In this document: one piece after another, positions 51,572-59,892 of the stretch
Position numbering within the stretch: the stretch's first letter is position 1
Layout: every line of letters begins with the position of its first letter
Source of the DNA: Gammaproteobacteria bacterium
GTDB lineage: Bacteria > Pseudomonadota > Gammaproteobacteria > HK1
Length of the DNA stretch: 64,000 nt
Direction: 5' to 3'
Assembly (NCBI GenBank): GCA_012103455.1
Contig: WLWT01000002.1
Location: 62,001-126,000, forward strand
Notes under the pieces: model-generated
Databases searched by the model: none
What the model saw: the letters and a program-made list of their open reading frames with translations, nothing else
What the model was told of the DNA's origin: nothing
Position numbers and translations under genes: made by a program

Positions 51572-52589
51572 GGGCTCACCTTAGAGAAGCGGGTTTGGAA
51601 AAAAATCGTTGCACCGCAATTGCTGGGTTCGGAATCATCCTCGGACATCGACAGGCAGTGCGAATTCACCACGTCCGATAATATCACTTGGCTACCGACG
51701 ACAACGCTGGCTGCATCGTTGCGCTGGAGGGGGCAACCGTCCACCACCACGGGTTGATCGGTCGCCGACTTCAGTTCCAGGCCGTCGCCGGACCAACGCA
51801 ACTCGGCCTGAAACCGGCTTATGCGGTTGGTTTTCGCCGGATCGGGCAGACGGATCACTACATCGTTGCCGGGTCGGCCTTCCCGGCCTTTTTGCCGTCC
51901 TATGCTCAAGACGCTGCGCTCGCGGTCCAGCTTGACTTCCAGCTCCATCTCCTTGATGAACACGCGCGCCGGCTCGTTCGAAGTGCGCCACTCGACGAAG
52001 GTAATATCTACGGGCTGAGTGATGCCCTTGACGGTCTGTGTGATGAACTCACCACACATGCCGCGCAGCTCACTGCTGAGTTCCGAGAACGTTTCCTTGG
52101 ATATGGTGATCTCGCCCGTGGAGGCGATATCGGTGATCCGCGCGCATAGATTGACCGAATGCCCCGCCAACTCGGTGCCATCTTGCAACGTAGGGCCAAA
52201 ATGCACTCCCGCGCGAATAGCCAAGCGCACGTTGGAACCCGATTGGCGATTGTCCTGCGCGACTAATCGCTGACTCATCACCGCTGCCCGCACGGCTTTT
52301 TCAGCAGAGTTGAAGAACGACCAAGCGCCATCGCCCACCTTGTTGAACAAGACGCCGCCACACTCCGTTAGCACCTTTTCGATGATGGCCAAGTGCCGCT
52401 GCTGAAGGTTTCTTCCGGTAACGTCACCTTCGCTCTTGAAAACCGCGGGTAGAGCCGACCACATCCGTGTGCAACACAGCCAGATCGCGCTCAAAACGCT
52501 CGCGGATAACCCGCTCCAACTTGACGCGAAAATCAATGAGTTCCGGCAAAGAAGCGGGTATCGAGTCTATTTATTTCTTCGATCGCCAT
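51568..52589 (-). pseudogene. Class III adenylate/guanylate cyclase with FHA domain, N-terminus frameshifted
   Basis: The main frame (51568-52536) encodes the cyclase core (NKVGDGAWSFFNSAEKAV, AIRAGVHFGPT, GHSVNLCARITDIA) and a C-terminal FHA domain (LSIGRQKGREGRPGNDVVIR, NRISRFQAEL) for phosphothreonine binding. The conserved N-terminus lies in two other frames: MAIEEINRLDTRFFAG from ATG 52589, then ELIDFRVKLERVIRERFER to LAVLHTDVVGSTR, which holds a catalytic metal-binding Asp. Two single-step shifts (near 52537 and near 52447) break the gene. Two frame errors make decay more likely than one sequencing error. Confidence 0.75.
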
Positions 52590-52714
52590 GGTGTTTTCAG
52601 CTACCCGCCTACCCAAGACAAGCTTTTGCTTATTCTGCGAGTCTTCACATGGTCAGCGCTGACCCCGCAAAGACAACTCCCGGCGGCCAAGATAACTCCC
52701 GGCGGCAGCGGGCA

Positions 52715-53704
52715 CTAACTCGACGCCCTATCGCGTCCCTGGTGCTTGGCGCGGTGGAGCGCCTCGTCCGCTTCGGCTAAGACCGCACTCGCATCCGAGT
52801 CGTCCGGCACCGAGGCAACACCCGCGGAGATAGTAACCGGCGGCAATATCGCACCGTTGTCGTCATAGACGGGCGCGTCATCGACCGCCTCGCACAGCCG
52901 CTGCGCCACATCCAGGGCTTTTCTAAGGCCCGTGTTCGGCAATATTACGGCGATCTCCTCACCGCCGAAGCGCGCCGCGATGTCGTTGGGGCGAAGGCTG
53001 GAGCGAATCACATTAGCCACCATGCGCAGAGCGCAATCGCCGGCCAATTTCCCGTGGGTGTCGTTGTAGCGCTTGAAATGATCAATGTCTGTCATGATGA
53101 TGCTAAGTGGCTGTCCGTTGACCACAGAGCGCTCGGTCATCCGTTTCAGCATCGCATTGAGCCAACGCCGGTTGTGCAATCCGGTCAGCGTATCCACTTT
53201 AGCATGGTGCTCGTAGAAAGACTTGAGCTGCAAGCTCCGGTCGATCATAACGTTGCCGTCGCGCATCCGCTCCGACAAAATACAGAGCAAATTCACCGAA
53301 ACACAGTGAGAACAGGTAATCAGCATCCACAGATGCTCCATGTCCAGTGCCATCAGCTCGCAATCCGTTACCGGCACTACCCAAGTAGGGGTGTGAGCGC
53401 GCCCCAGGATCGACCTCTCGCCGGCGCACTCACCCTTGCTGAGCGTTGAAACAACCTCGCCGTCGCGCGCCAAGCGCACTTCCATGTCACCGGATAACAG
53501 GACGAACAGTGTGTCGTTCTGCTGGCTGGGCTCCAGCAGCACCTCGCCTTCACGGAGCGTTACCGGCGCACAGCCATCGAGCAACCATTCAAGCGCGTCG
53601 GGGCTTTCGCCTTCGAAAAACCGTAGCTCTGTCAGCGTATCTGCCGTCAGTTCATCCGAGAAGCCACCCATACACCCATCTCCATGTTCAACTTCGAGGT
53701 TCAA
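52715..53704 (-). CDS. Diguanylate cyclase with N-terminal cyclic-nucleotide-binding domain
   Basis: A 329-aa signalling protein. Residues ~20-135 form a Crp/cNMP-binding beta barrel (LREGEVLLEPSQQNDTLFVL, LSGDMEVRLARDGEV, GECAGERSIL). Residues ~165-325 form a GGDEF domain with VDTLTGLHNRRWLNAML, the active-site RFGGEEIAVI and an inhibitory RxxD site (RPND) five residues before it. It would make c-di-GMP in response to a bound cyclic nucleotide. It neighbours a degenerate class III cyclase on the same strand, so the two may once have formed a cAMP/cGMP-to-c-di-GMP relay. ATG 53671 is an alternative start. Confidence 0.9.
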   Translation of the reverse strand: MNLEVEHGDGCMGGFSDELTADTLTELRFFEGESPDALEWLLDGCAPVTLREGEVLLEPSQQNDTLFVLLSGDMEVRLARDGEVVSTLSKGECAGERSILGRAHTPTWVVPVTDCELMALDMEHLWMLITCSHCVSVNLLCILSERMRDGNVMIDRSLQLKSFYEHHAKVDTLTGLHNRRWLNAMLKRMTERSVVNGQPLSIIMTDIDHFKRYNDTHGKLAGDCALRMVANVIRSSLRPNDIAARFGGEEIAVILPNTGLRKALDVAQRLCEAVDDAPVYDDNGAILPPVTISAGVASVPDDSDASAVLAEADEALHRAKHQGRDRASS

Positions 53705-53740
53705 CTTCGAGAGCGAAAACGCTAATCAAGCCCGCCAGCA

Positions 53741-54601
53741 TCAAGTCCGGTGCGTAGTCCAGCCGGTGTCGTGATACAGGATTTTTTGGCGGTCCTCTAT
53801 AGCCTGCGCGTGAAACGCAACCGCCGCCGGATCGAAATCGCAGGCCGGCTCAGGCTCGTGCTCGAAATGGCCGAATACGTCTTTACCCCGCACCAGCGCC
53901 GCGCTGTCCGTGCCCGAACGGGTTTGGCGCGCATCCGGCGGCAGATAACGGATGGCCATGCCGATGCGTCTGTCGCCACTGTTATTGGGATACGAAGCGT
54001 GGGCGATGCGAAATGCGAACAAGATGGCGTGGCCCGGCGGGACCTCCAGGTTCACCGCCCGCGCTTCATCGATAGTGGTAATGGTCTGGCCACGGGTGAG
54101 CATATTGTACTCGTGGTAGGTCTCCTCATGGGCCAGATCCGGACCTAGATGACTGCCGGGCAGCACCCGCATGCAACCGCTCTCCACCGTGGATGGGGAC
54201 AGCGCCACCCATACGGTGACCAGCTTGTCGGTATCCAGCCCCCAATACTGACTGTCCTGATGCCAGGAGACGAAGCTCTTCGAGTGCGGCTCTTTGATCC
54301 ACCAATCGGTGGACCAGACGAGGATGTTCGGACCGATAACCGATTGCACCACGTCCAATATGGCAGGCGCGCGCATGAGATCGGATAACCATTTGAAGAG
54401 CAGATGACTCTTGTAACGCACCGCGCCCTTGAGCGGACCGCCCAGTTGCGCTTCATACTCTTCCAGTTGCCGCCGGTAGTCCTGCGCTTGCTGCGCACTG
54501 ACCACCGCAAAAGACGGGATATATCCATCGTGCCGGAATTGGTTGCGAATACCTGATCCTAGATCGGTAGATGCTGGTTCGATCACGTCACGCCCCTCCA
54601 C
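53741..54601 (-). CDS. Phytanoyl-CoA dioxygenase (PhyH) family protein
   Basis: A 286-aa Fe(II)/2-oxoglutarate-dependent oxygenase. The metal ligands HxD are in SFVSWHQDSQYWGL; the distal His is in the region IAHASYPNNSGDRRIG, with Arg that binds 2-oxoglutarate close by. SGCMRVLPGSHLG is typical of PhyH proteins. The family hydroxylates acyl chains and many secondary metabolites; the substrate is unknown. It lies 3 bp downstream of an FMN-dependent 2-hydroxyacid oxidase gene, so the pair could perform consecutive hydroxylation and oxidation of one compound. Confidence 0.87.
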   Translation of the reverse strand: MEGRDVIEPASTDLGSGIRNQFRHDGYIPSFAVVSAQQAQDYRRQLEEYEAQLGGPLKGAVRYKSHLLFKWLSDLMRAPAILDVVQSVIGPNILVWSTDWWIKEPHSKSFVSWHQDSQYWGLDTDKLVTVWVALSPSTVESGCMRVLPGSHLGPDLAHEETYHEYNMLTRGQTITTIDEARAVNLEVPPGHAILFAFRIAHASYPNNSGDRRIGMAIRYLPPDARQTRSGTDSAALVRGKDVFGHFEHEPEPACDFDPAAVAFHAQAIEDRQKILYHDTGWTTHRT

Positions 54602-54604
54602 TCA

Positions 54605-55741
54605 TCAGGGCCGGTAAAGCCGGTCTTTCAACTGCGCAAGTGTCGCACACCCAAGCTGCGACATGTTGGTGGCCAAATCCGCTAACAGCAGGTCTATAAC
54701 GTGGTCACCGCCGCGCTCGCCCAAGGCCCCCACGCCGAACATAAAAGCCCGGCCTAGCAGGACAAAATCAGCCCCCAAAGCGATCGCACGCAGCATATCC
54801 AAGCCACTCCTGACACCACTGTCGAACACTATCTTGCAGCGGCCCGCCACCGCCTCGGCGATGCCGGGCAGCACGTCTATGGCTGCGGGCACGCCATCGA
54901 ACTGGCGGCCACCGTGATTGGACACCACCAGCCCGTCGATACCAATGCGCAAAGCATGCAGCGCTTCGTCCACGTCCATGACGCCTTTTAGCAGCACGGG
55001 GCCATCCCACTCATCGCGCACCTGGCTGACATACTCCCAATCCAAGGTGCCGTTGAACTGGGTACCGATAAACTCCGATATGGCCGCCAGATCGGTGGCT
55101 CCCGCATACTGTTCCAGGCCACGGAACCTGGGCAAGCCGCCACCGCGCAGCGCCGCCAGGCTCCACGCTGGCCGGACAGCGCAGCGATACAGCGTCAACG
55201 GAGTAATCCTGGGCGGCACGCTCACGCCTGCCCGAGCTTGCCGTTCGCGCCGGCTGTTGGCGGGCACATCCACCGTTACCAACAATGCCGTGAAGCCCGA
55301 GTCCCGCGCACGCTTCAGCAAATCCTTGCGGGTATCCGAGTTGCGTGGAGGATAGAGTTGAAACCAGCCCATGCCGCTGGCCAGTGGTCCTACAGTCTCC
55401 GGTGCTTGCGTCGCCACCGTGCTCAAACCATAGGGGATGCGGTATTTAGCCGCCGCCTTGGCCAAAATGCACTCGGCATCCGGCCACATGAGTCCGGTCA
55501 AACCGACGGGCGCAATACCAAAAGGCGCCGCGTACCGAACGCCGAACAGTTCTGTTGCCAAGGCCGGCTCGAATGGGCCTTGCATGAACCGCGGAGTGAA
55601 CAACACCGTATCCAGGCGCTCCCGGTTGCGCCGCACCGCAGCGTCGTCACCGGTCCCGCTCGCCAGGTACTCCCAGGCAAAAAAAGGCATTCTCCGGCGT
55701 GCTCTAGCCTCTAGATACGAGACGGCGGGATACCGCCGCAT
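54605..55741 (-). CDS. FMN-dependent alpha-hydroxy-acid oxidase/dehydrogenase (LldD family)
   Basis: A ~378-aa TIM-barrel enzyme of the lactate/glycolate oxidase and mandelate dehydrogenase family. The catalytic His lies in LVVSNHGGRQFDGVPAAIDV; FMN-binding parts are APFGIAPVGLTGLMWPDAE and FDSGVRSGLDMLRAIALGA; LVTVDVPANSRRERQ is the substrate-loop region. ATG 55741 gives the usual family start; GTG codons at 55762 and 55756 are possible. It oxidises a 2-hydroxyacid to the 2-oxoacid and is co-transcribed with the PhyH gene. Confidence 0.9.
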   Translation of the reverse strand: MRRYPAVSYLEARARRRMPFFAWEYLASGTGDDAAVRRNRERLDTVLFTPRFMQGPFEPALATELFGVRYAAPFGIAPVGLTGLMWPDAECILAKAAAKYRIPYGLSTVATQAPETVGPLASGMGWFQLYPPRNSDTRKDLLKRARDSGFTALLVTVDVPANSRRERQARAGVSVPPRITPLTLYRCAVRPAWSLAALRGGGLPRFRGLEQYAGATDLAAISEFIGTQFNGTLDWEYVSQVRDEWDGPVLLKGVMDVDEALHALRIGIDGLVVSNHGGRQFDGVPAAIDVLPGIAEAVAGRCKIVFDSGVRSGLDMLRAIALGADFVLLGRAFMFGVGALGERGGDHVIDLLLADLATNMSQLGCATLAQLKDRLYRP

Positions 55742-55955
55742 GAGTTGATCGTCCACAAACACTCCGCGCAACCGGGATCGGCACAGCCTCAAATGTAGTA
55801 CGCCGGTGACCGCTTGTCAGGCTGCGGCCACCGGCTAGAACTCGCGCACATGGAACCGGCGACGCCACGGTTATTGACAGGAACCCGATCCCATAGCCGG
55901 CACTCTCAACGGATATAAGCCGGGCCGTAACAATGGCCATGCCCATCGGCCCAAA

Positions 55956-56024
55956 GCGTTAACTCCAGGGCGTTAACTCCAGGGCGTTAACTCCAGGGCG
56001 TTAACCCCAGGGCGTTAACGGGGC
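55956..56024 (+). repeat. 14-bp unit in about five tandem copies
   Basis: Consecutive 14-bp units (gcgttaactccagg) occupy 55956-56011, followed by a partial copy to about 56024. The fourth unit has ccc for tcc. They lie in the 384-bp gap between the hydroxyacid oxidase and the HD-domain gene, which otherwise shows no gene. It is the longest of the non-coding short tandem arrays in the window. Confidence 0.92.
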
Positions 56025-56125
56025 ATTGGCGTAAGGCATAAACTTCAGCGAAGCACTAGCCAATGGGGGCGGTAATTGACTACGCTCACATAAAACGAAC
56101 AAACACCCGTTGCGAGAAATCCACT

Positions 56126-56785
56126 ATGAACGCCAACCGATTTGTAAATACGTGGACTCAAGCCGGTGGCAGCGCCGTACGTGCGCGCCACATCTATTCA
56201 CAGGTATTCGAGCACTACGCCGAACCTGGCCGCCATTACCACACTCCCCAACACATCACCCACTGTTTGAACAAACTGGATACCATCGCGCACCTATTCG
56301 AGGACCGGTGGAGCGCCGAACTGGCGATCTGGTTTCATGACGTCATCTACGTCATCGGCGGCAAGGACAACGAACGGCAAAGCGCCCGCTTTTTCCTGGA
56401 GTGTTCACGCGAGCAATTGAATAACGGCCGCCGCCGCCGGGTGTCCCGTCACATCCTCGCCACCATTCATCCGAGCGATCCCAGCGATCCGGATTCTCGC
56501 CTCCTAGTGGACGTGGATCTGTCGAGCTTCGCGTTGCCATGGCCGCAGTTCTTACGCGACAGCGCTAACGTACGCCGGGAAGCAGCCTCCCAGTGCACCG
56601 CTTTGGAATATGCACAGCGCCAGCACCGCTTCCTCACCTCATTACACGAATCGCCGCATTTTTTTCTGACCGAACATTTCCGCAAACACCATGAGCCGCA
56701 AGCCCGCGAGAACATCACCAAGCTGATGGCGCTGCTGAGCGCCCGGCAAGCGGGCGGCGACTCCCCGCCAGTGCGCACCCATTGA
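56126..56785 (+). CDS. HD-superfamily metal-dependent hydrolase (COG4339-like)
   Basis: A 219-aa protein with histidine and aspartate motifs of HD hydrolases: RHYHTPQHITHCLNKLD at about residues 40-56 and ELAIWFHDVIYVIGGKDNE at about 70-88, followed by SRHILATIHPSD and LLVDVDLSSFA. The pattern resembles a conserved family of predicted metal-dependent phosphohydrolases; the substrate is unknown. ATG at 56126 fits the family start. It is monocistronic. Confidence 0.8.
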   Translation: MNANRFVNTWTQAGGSAVRARHIYSQVFEHYAEPGRHYHTPQHITHCLNKLDTIAHLFEDRWSAELAIWFHDVIYVIGGKDNERQSARFFLECSREQLNNGRRRRVSRHILATIHPSDPSDPDSRLLVDVDLSSFALPWPQFLRDSANVRREAASQCTALEYAQRQHRFLTSLHESPHFFLTEHFRKHHEPQARENITKLMALLSARQAGGDSPPVRTH

Positions 56786-57326
56786 CTTTCATATTCGCCA
56801 ACTTTTACTCGCCACTTGGCATTTCGTCTTCTTAGCGTTTCGTCTTCATCGAATACTTCAAGGGCAACCCGCCTCGCGTTAACGGCGGTGGGCCATCGTG
56901 CATAAAACGCCAGATGCGTCACCAACCCGCCGATCTCCTCTTTGAGCGATACGCGCTGCATCTCATTCAGGCCCGATTCAACTCCTCCAAAACCATAACA
57001 AATGGCGCCACAGCAAATGGAATCCCGGCCGCCACGCCACGGTGGAAATCTGCCATGGCCGCGGCTTTCGCCGTCATTGTCACCGTTTCGAACGCAACCG
57101 CCTGGTGACCGTCGGCAACATACGCCACCACAGCCATAACTTTGCGTTTCCGCCGCAGCGCCTGCTTCACGCCAACCAGCGAATGCAGTATCCAAAACAA
57201 CCCATCTACGGGGCCAATAGCGTGGTCCAGCACGCTGGCGACGCGCCTTAGCCGCGCATTTGTGGACGCGCCAGACTCATGGCATCCTGTCCTCCTGCAA
57301 CCCCCCCGCACTCCTGGAGACAAGGC
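56786..57326. other. 541-bp region without an intact gene
   Basis: No intact gene is recognised. On the minus strand, about 56830-56973, lies a remnant of a carboxymuconolactone decarboxylase-like gene (listed separately). A 15-bp imperfect duplication (gtttcgtcttc twice) occurs at about 56823-56848. The promoter and ribosome binding site (ggag at 57315-57318) of the following selenoprotein gene lie at the right end. Confidence 0.5.
56830..56973 (-). pseudogene. Remnant of a carboxymuconolactone decarboxylase-like gene
   Basis: The minus-strand translation contains LKEEIGGLVTHLAFYARWP followed by ARRVALEVFDE, which matches the end of the CMD/AhpD-like family (normally ...EVITHLAFYAGWP...). 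The upstream two thirds of the domain, including the region that would hold the conserved catalytic residues, cannot be found in any frame. This is a short decayed fragment. Confidence 0.5.
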
Positions 57327-57974
57327 GTGAGCGACACCGTAACGCTCGAAGTCTTTACCGATTACGTCTGACCCTGGTGCTACTTGAGTACCGTGCGTAT
57401 TGACAAGCTCAGGGCCAAATACGACATCGATTTTCGCTGGGTACACTTCCCCCTACACCCGGACACGCCCATGGAAGGCAAGAGCCTGGAAGAACTGTTC
57501 GCGGGACGGGGCATCGACATAGACGCTATGTACACGCGCATGAAGGGCCTCATGGACGAGGAAGGTTTACCGTACGCACAGCGCACGCACACCTACAACA
57601 GCCGGTTAGCGCAGGAGCTGGGGGCATGGGCCGATACCCGTGATGACGGCGAGCCACTGCACGACGCGCTTTACCGGGCTTATTTTGTCAACCGGCGTAA
57701 TCTCGCCGACATCGACGTACTCGTAGAGGTGACCGAGGCGGCTGGCTTGCCAGGGGACGAGGCGCGCGAAGTACTCGAATCCAGGCGCTTTGCAAAGCAT
57801 GTTAACGATGATTGGATGCGCTCGCGCCAATACGGCGTGACCGGTGTTCCAACCTTCGTCGCCGGCGGCTACGGCGTGGTCGGCGCGCAGCCCTACGAAG
57901 CCCTGGAGCAGTTAGTGGAGCAGGCTGGCGCTAAACAACGTCAAGCCCCGGGTAATAAACCTTTACTCGGGTAA
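57327..57974 (+). CDS. DsbA/FrnE-family oxidoreductase, probable selenoprotein (UGA = Sec15)
   Basis: The frame GTG 57327 to TAA 57974 encodes a 215-aa thioredoxin-fold protein of the FrnE (COG2761) type, interrupted only by TGA at 57369-57371. The surrounding residues are VFTDYV-[TGA]-PWCYLS. Family members have CPWC there, so UGA replaces the first cysteine of the CxxC site, giving UxxC. The rest is intact: the helical insertion, RQYGVTGVPTFVAGG with the cis-proline, and normal length. A 43-nt stem-loop starts at the next base. A ribosome binding site (ggag) is 8 bp before GTG. The alternative, a nonsense mutation of a Cys codon, cannot be excluded without selA/selB/selC/selD data from the genome. 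Confidence 0.8.
57369..57414 (+). promoter_or_regulatory. Candidate bacterial SECIS element directly after the UGA
   Basis: Bases 57372-57414 can fold into an outer stem (ccctg, 57372-57376, with caggg, 57410-57414) and an inner stem (cttg 57383-57386 with caag 57404-57407; agtac 57387-57391 with gtatt 57397-57401, one G-U pair). The loop is cgtgc (57392-57396), and a two-base bulge (ga) lies on the 3' side. The loop G lies 22 nt after the UGA, within the 16-37 nt window and with a G in the first two loop positions expected for SelB-binding SECIS elements. An alternative short hairpin (ggtgct/agtacc) competes. Confidence 0.65.
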
Positions 57975-57981
57975 TAAACCT

Positions 57982-58419
57982 CTAAGGGTAATAAACCCGA
58001 TACTCGATGCGCCTGAACAACTTATTGTCGATGTAGATCTCCATCACGTAGAGCCCTTCCGGATCGCCGGGATCAAAGCCGGCCATGAATACCCATGCGC
58101 CGGGGTAATTGCGCGCCGGTGTGCTGAAGTTATTCCCATCCCAGAGCAAGCCTGGGCCACGGGCGCCAGGCGTGCGCGGCATACGTCCCACCATATAAGC
58201 GTTGAATGGGGCGCCATCCAAACGGGTGAGCACGAAACCGTGACTGGCCACACCGTGCTCCAAAGGAACGTGCATGGTCTCCCGGAAGCCCACCTCGCCA
58301 GCGGGCGATTCCACCACCACGCCGAACTTGAATTCGAATCGGGCCTGCTCCACCGCGGGCGCGGCAGCCCGCCCATCTAAAGCCAGCAACAAAGCCATGA
58401 CCGTCACCCACCAACGCAT
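57982..58419 (-). CDS. Hypothetical exported protein
   Basis: A 145-aa protein from ATG 58419 with an N-terminal signal peptide (RWWVTVMALLLALDGRAAA) and a predicted beta-rich mature domain (FEFKFGVVVESPAGEVGF, VMEIYIDNKLFRRIEYRVYY). The ending resembles periplasmic or surface-exposed immunoglobulin-like folds, but I recognise no family. It is convergent with the selenoprotein gene, with only 7 bp between the stop codons. A gggtaataaacc unit is repeated three times across the junction (about 57950-57990). Confidence 0.6.
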   Translation of the reverse strand: MRWWVTVMALLLALDGRAAAPAVEQARFEFKFGVVVESPAGEVGFRETMHVPLEHGVASHGFVLTRLDGAPFNAYMVGRMPRTPGARGPGLLWDGNNFSTPARNYPGAWVFMAGFDPGDPEGLYVMEIYIDNKLFRRIEYRVYYP

Positions 58420-58512
58420 ACTGCTACACTCCAGTGAATTCAACCCGTGATCATACAGATGAGCGCGGCCCCTATAGTCGTGCCTAGCGGCTACCCCAAA
58501 GAGACCCGAACC

Positions 58513-59805
58513 ATGTTGAAGGATCGTTATGATTTAGATCTCTGCACCGCTTCACAAACAGCCCGCGATGCCTATGTAGATGGCGCCGATCGCATCCTCT
58601 GCGCCTTAGCGCATGTAGAACAGACCCTGGCGGTGGCCATCGAAGCCGACCCCGACTTCGCGCTGGCCCATGTGGCCCTGGCCCGGCAGCATTATCTATG
58701 CGCCCGGACCAAAGACGCGCGCAACAGCATAGAAACAGCCGCCGGCCTCGCCGGTGGCTTGACCGAGCGGGAGCAAACCCACGTCGAGATCTTCCGGTTG
58801 ATGATGACCGGCGACCCGCCGGCAGCCTTGGAACTCACCCGTGAGCACATGCGCAGTTATCCGTTAGACGCTTTCGCCCTAGCGCCTTCTTGTGGTGTAT
58901 TCGGACTCATCGGCTTCAGCGGCCGGGTCGAGCGCGAAGCCGAGCAACTGGCCTTGCTGGAACCGTTGGCCGGGCACTATGGCGACGACTGGTGGTTTCT
59001 GTCCGCCCACGCTTTCGCGCTGCTGGAAATGGGGCAGTGGGAACAAGCCCTGGAGATGATGCAGCGGTCCATGGCGCAATCTCCGCGCAACGCTCACGGC
59101 GCCCATACCCTGACCCACGCCCTCTACGAAGGCGGCCAAGATGAACGGGCGGCCAACTACCTGGAGGATTGGCTACCCGACTACGATGCCGACGGCCTGC
59201 TGCACTGTCACGCCTGGTGGCATCTTTGCCTGCTCAAAGTGATGCAAGGCCGGCTCGACGAGGTGTGGCCCATCTATGACGCCAACTGCGCGCCCAGTGT
59301 CTCCACCAGCCCGGCCATCAACGTATTGACCGACGGCTGTTCCCTGCTGTGGCGGGCGGAGCTGGCCGGCGCGCCGGTCCAGACCGGGCGGTGGGAGATG
59401 ATGCGCGATTACTACACCCATACGTTTCCCAAACCGATGGTGTTCGTGGACGCCCATGGCGCGTTGCCCTTCGCTGCCTTGGGGGACTCGCAGGGGGTGG
59501 ACATCGTCATCGCGCAGGTGGAAGAGTTGGGCAACCGAGGCCGGCTGCCGGCGGGCACCCTTGGCTGTGATCTGAGCAAAGGTTTTGCCGCCTTCGCGGC
59601 GTCGGATTGGAGCACCGCCATCAATACCCTCGAACCCATCATGGAGCAGGTGGTACGGGTGGGCGGCAGCCGCGCGCAGCGCGATCTGGTGACCAATACG
59701 CTGTTGGCCGCTTACGTCAAGGATGGGCGCATGGAGGATGCCAGGGCGCTAGCGGCGGCGGCCCATGACCGCCAGCCGACACGGCCTGTAGCTGGTTTGA
59801 ATTGA
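58513..59805 (+). CDS. TTC38-like tetratricopeptide repeat protein
   Basis: A 430-aa helical-repeat protein. TPR-like segments include LAVAIEADPDFALAHVALAR and QALEMMQRSMAQSPRNAHGA; HTLTHALYEGGQ and CHAWWHLCLLKVMQGRLDE are features of the tetratricopeptide-repeat-38 family found in many bacteria and eukaryotes, of unknown biochemical role. ATG at 58513 matches the family start (LKDRYDLDLCTASQTARDAY); ATG at 58459 and GTG at 58447 lie in the same frame. It is convergent with suyAB, separated by a 17-base G run. Confidence 0.8.
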   Translation: MLKDRYDLDLCTASQTARDAYVDGADRILCALAHVEQTLAVAIEADPDFALAHVALARQHYLCARTKDARNSIETAAGLAGGLTEREQTHVEIFRLMMTGDPPAALELTREHMRSYPLDAFALAPSCGVFGLIGFSGRVEREAEQLALLEPLAGHYGDDWWFLSAHAFALLEMGQWEQALEMMQRSMAQSPRNAHGAHTLTHALYEGGQDERAANYLEDWLPDYDADGLLHCHAWWHLCLLKVMQGRLDEVWPIYDANCAPSVSTSPAINVLTDGCSLLWRAELAGAPVQTGRWEMMRDYYTHTFPKPMVFVDAHGALPFAALGDSQGVDIVIAQVEELGNRGRLPAGTLGCDLSKGFAAFAASDWSTAINTLEPIMEQVVRVGGSRAQRDLVTNTLLAAYVKDGRMEDARALAAAAHDRQPTRPVAGLN

Positions 59806-59873
59806 GGGCAACGCCACCTGGCACACACGTACCAGGTGGTTAGTGATTAGCTAATGATTAGCTAATGATATAA

Positions 59874-59890
59874 GGGGGGGGGGGGGGGGG
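59874..59890 (+). repeat. 17-base guanine homopolymer
   Basis: An uninterrupted run of 17 G residues lies between the convergent TTC38-like and suyB genes, ending 2 bp before the suyB stop codon; in suyB mRNA it reads as a C run just after the stop. A duplicated attagctaatg block precedes it (about 59845-59870). Such runs vary in length by slippage and can form quadruplexes; it could also be an assembly or sequencing artefact in length. Confidence 0.9.
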
Positions 59891-59892
59891 AG

